A stretch of 6,106 nucleotides of DNA. Origin: Desulfobacterales bacterium. GTDB taxonomy: Bacteria; Desulfobacterota; Desulfobacteria; Desulfobacterales; Desulfobacteraceae. A program made the position numbers and the translations under genes. Shown here piece by piece: positions 4,884-6,106 of the stretch. Below the pieces are notes generated by a model. The model saw nothing but the letters and a program-made list of their open reading frames with translations, had not been told where the DNA came from and made no database searches. The stretch lies in NCBI GenBank assembly GCA_022361135.1, contig JAKSBM010000021.1, forward strand, positions 1-6,106, read 5' to 3'. Each line of letters opens with the position of its first letter. The stretch's first letter is position 1.

Positions 4884-6106
4884 TCAGTGAAAATGGGTGG
4901 ATTTTACGGAAAAAACCCCTATGGGGTTCTCCTTGCCTTTGACGGTGACCCGGGGCATGGGCACCAGGCGGGCGATGGTGTGGATCTGGTCTGCCATTTC
5001 AGAACTGACCAAAATATCGGTTTTGAATCTTTTGTTCAACTCCTGGATCCGGGAGGCCAGGTTTACGGTGTCCCCGATGAGGGAATAGGCGGCCCGGTCG
5101 TCGGAACCAATGGTGGCGGCCAGGACCGGGCCGGTGTGGATGCCGACGCCGTGGGCCAGGGGGGGGATTCCCCGCCGTTGAAAATCCCGGTTCAATTGGG
5201 CCAAACGGGTGCGCATCTCCAGGGCGGCCCGAACGGCGTCGGTCCGATGGCCCGGATTGTCCACGGGGGCGCCGAATACCGCTTCCACCTCATCCCCGAT
5301 GAATTGGAGGATGAGGCCGTTGTGGGCCTTGATGGCCTGGGCCATTTCGTTGAAATAGGCATTGAGGATGTGGATGAGTTCCTTGGGATCACTCACCGCC
5401 ACCAGGGGGGTGAAATTCCTCAGATCGGCAAAGAGGATGGTGGCCTCCTTGATTTCCCCGTCCAGGGGGATTCTGCCGGAGAGGATCTCATCCCGGATCT
5501 GCCGGTCCACGTATTTGCCGAATCGGTCCTTGATCAACTCCCGTTCGGCCAGCCCCTCGGTCATGGCATTGAGCCGTTCCCCGGCAAACCCGATTTCATC
5601 GGTTGAAAAAATCTGGGCCCGTTCCCGGTAGTCTCCTTTTTTCACCGCCTCCAGGACCCGGATGATTTCATCGATGGGTTTTTTCAGGTTCAAGACCAAA
5701 AGCCAGGAAAGTCCCATGCCCGTGATAAGAAAAGTGATGCTTTCCGAGGTAATGGCCTGGGTCATGTGGGCCATGAGGTCGGCCAGATCGGCATGGGGGC
5801 TTGACTGGAGTACCCTGTAGCGATTGATGGTGAGTTGGATGAAGGTAAAGGGAACAATGGCCACGGCAAAGATGAGTGCCGTCACCTTTCCCAAGAGGCC
5901 GACGCTGAAGGCACCCCGCACCGTCGAGGGTTTATTGTCCGGGAAAAAGAGGGGAATGAGGTGGTTCTGGTTGATGTACTCCATCCAGAAAAAGGCCAGG
6001 ACCACGGTGATGAGGCCGCAGGCAATGCCGATGCCCAGGCCGGATTGGGCCCCCATGAACCAGAGGAGAAGGGTGGCTCCCATCCAGAGCAATGCCTCCA
6101 TGAAGG
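4884..6106 (-). CDS. Membrane HAMP-domain class III adenylate/guanylate cyclase (5' end outside window)
   Basis: The frame stays open to the window edge; numbering here starts from the M at 6101, though the true start probably lies beyond 6106. Hydrophobic segments at about 3-38, 70-92 and 120-140 are membrane helices. They are followed by a HAMP linker (about 138-190) and a class III cyclase domain (about 215-400) making cyclic nucleotide from ATP or GTP. The two metal aspartates are D226 (FADLRNFT) and D270 (QFIGDEVEAVFGAP); transition-state residues N347 and R351 lie in GDTVNLASRI; the C-terminal TVKGKENP is typical. The base-recognition lysine that usually precedes the F-x-GD motif is replaced by Q266, and the partner Asp/Thr position is S340, so substrate choice is uncertain. 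The domain layout implies a sensor that relays a membrane or periplasmic signal through HAMP to the cyclase dimer. It is the first visible gene of the cyclase-cupin-hydrolase run. Confidence 0.92.
   Translation of the reverse strand, partial: FMEALLWMGATLLLWFMGAQSGLGIGIACGLITVVLAFFWMEYINQNHLIPLFFPDNKPSTVRGAFSVGLLGKVTALIFAVAIVPFTFIQLTINRYRVLQSSPHADLADLMAHMTQAITSESITFLITGMGLSWLLVLNLKKPIDEIIRVLEAVKKGDYRERAQIFSTDEIGFAGERLNAMTEGLAERELIKDRFGKYVDRQIRDEILSGRIPLDGEIKEATILFADLRNFTPLVAVSDPKELIHILNAYFNEMAQAIKAHNGLILQFIGDEVEAVFGAPVDNPGHRTDAVRAALEMRTRLAQLNRDFQRRGIPPLAHGVGIHTGPVLAATIGSDDRAAYSLIGDTVNLASRIQELNKRFKTDILVSSEMADQIHTIARLVPMPRVTVKGKENPIGVFSVKSTHFH

Noticed and set aside
4815..5606. Long + strand frame (263 codons) opposite the cyclase, and similar antisense frames at 65-646, 758-1333, 2224-2910 and 3718-4332
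   Set aside because: Each lies opposite a gene with clear family motifs, is rich in Gly/Pro/His as expected from antisense reading of GC-ending codons, and shows no recognisable domain or ribosome site.

Overview
The window looks like a piece of a Gram-negative, moderately GC-rich bacterial chromosome (GC content judged by eye). Codons end mostly in G or C, and long runs of G or C occur inside genes. A GT-B glycosyltransferase of the cell-surface polysaccharide type, a HAMP-linked class III nucleotide cyclase and a Spo0M-like arrestin-fold protein together would fit a deltaproteobacterium/Desulfobacterota-like host. That placement is a weak inference: there is no rRNA or marker gene here.

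Left part (1-1788, + strand): a tight run of three genes. First is the C-terminal 74 codons of a protein resembling the beta-propeller domain called GINT1 N-terminal (a glycoside hydrolase 43-like fold found in glycan-assembly proteins). Three bases later comes a complete GT4-type glycosyltransferase (230-1342). Eleven bases after that is a small secreted staphylococcal-nuclease-like thermonuclease (1354-1788). The first two probably belong to a surface glycan locus that continues to the left; the nuclease looks like a passenger read through from it.

Middle (1789-2112): a convergent intergenic region with no convincing gene. It holds a possible stem-loop plus T-rich tail for the + strand operon and, just beyond the spo0M-like stop codon, a 14-bp inverted repeat with one mismatch and a 41-base spacer.

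Right part (2113-6106, - strand): reading right to left, the C-terminal 407 codons of a membrane-bound HAMP/class III nucleotide cyclase run off the window edge. It is followed after 10 bases by a Cupin_5 (DUF985) protein and after 25 bases by a membrane-anchored beta-lactamase-fold serine hydrolase. This looks like a three-gene operon. The serine hydrolase is split by a one-base frameshift at about 3311-3317. A separate spo0M-like gene (2113-2850) follows behind its own plausible sigma-70 promoter.

I saw no CRISPR array, tRNA, rRNA, insertion sequence or integrase, and no clear evidence of a new system. The observations most worth a second look are the frameshift, the cyclase's unusual base-recognition residues (Gln and Ser where Lys and Asp are canonical), the cyclase-cupin-hydrolase operon, and the structured convergent intergenic region.
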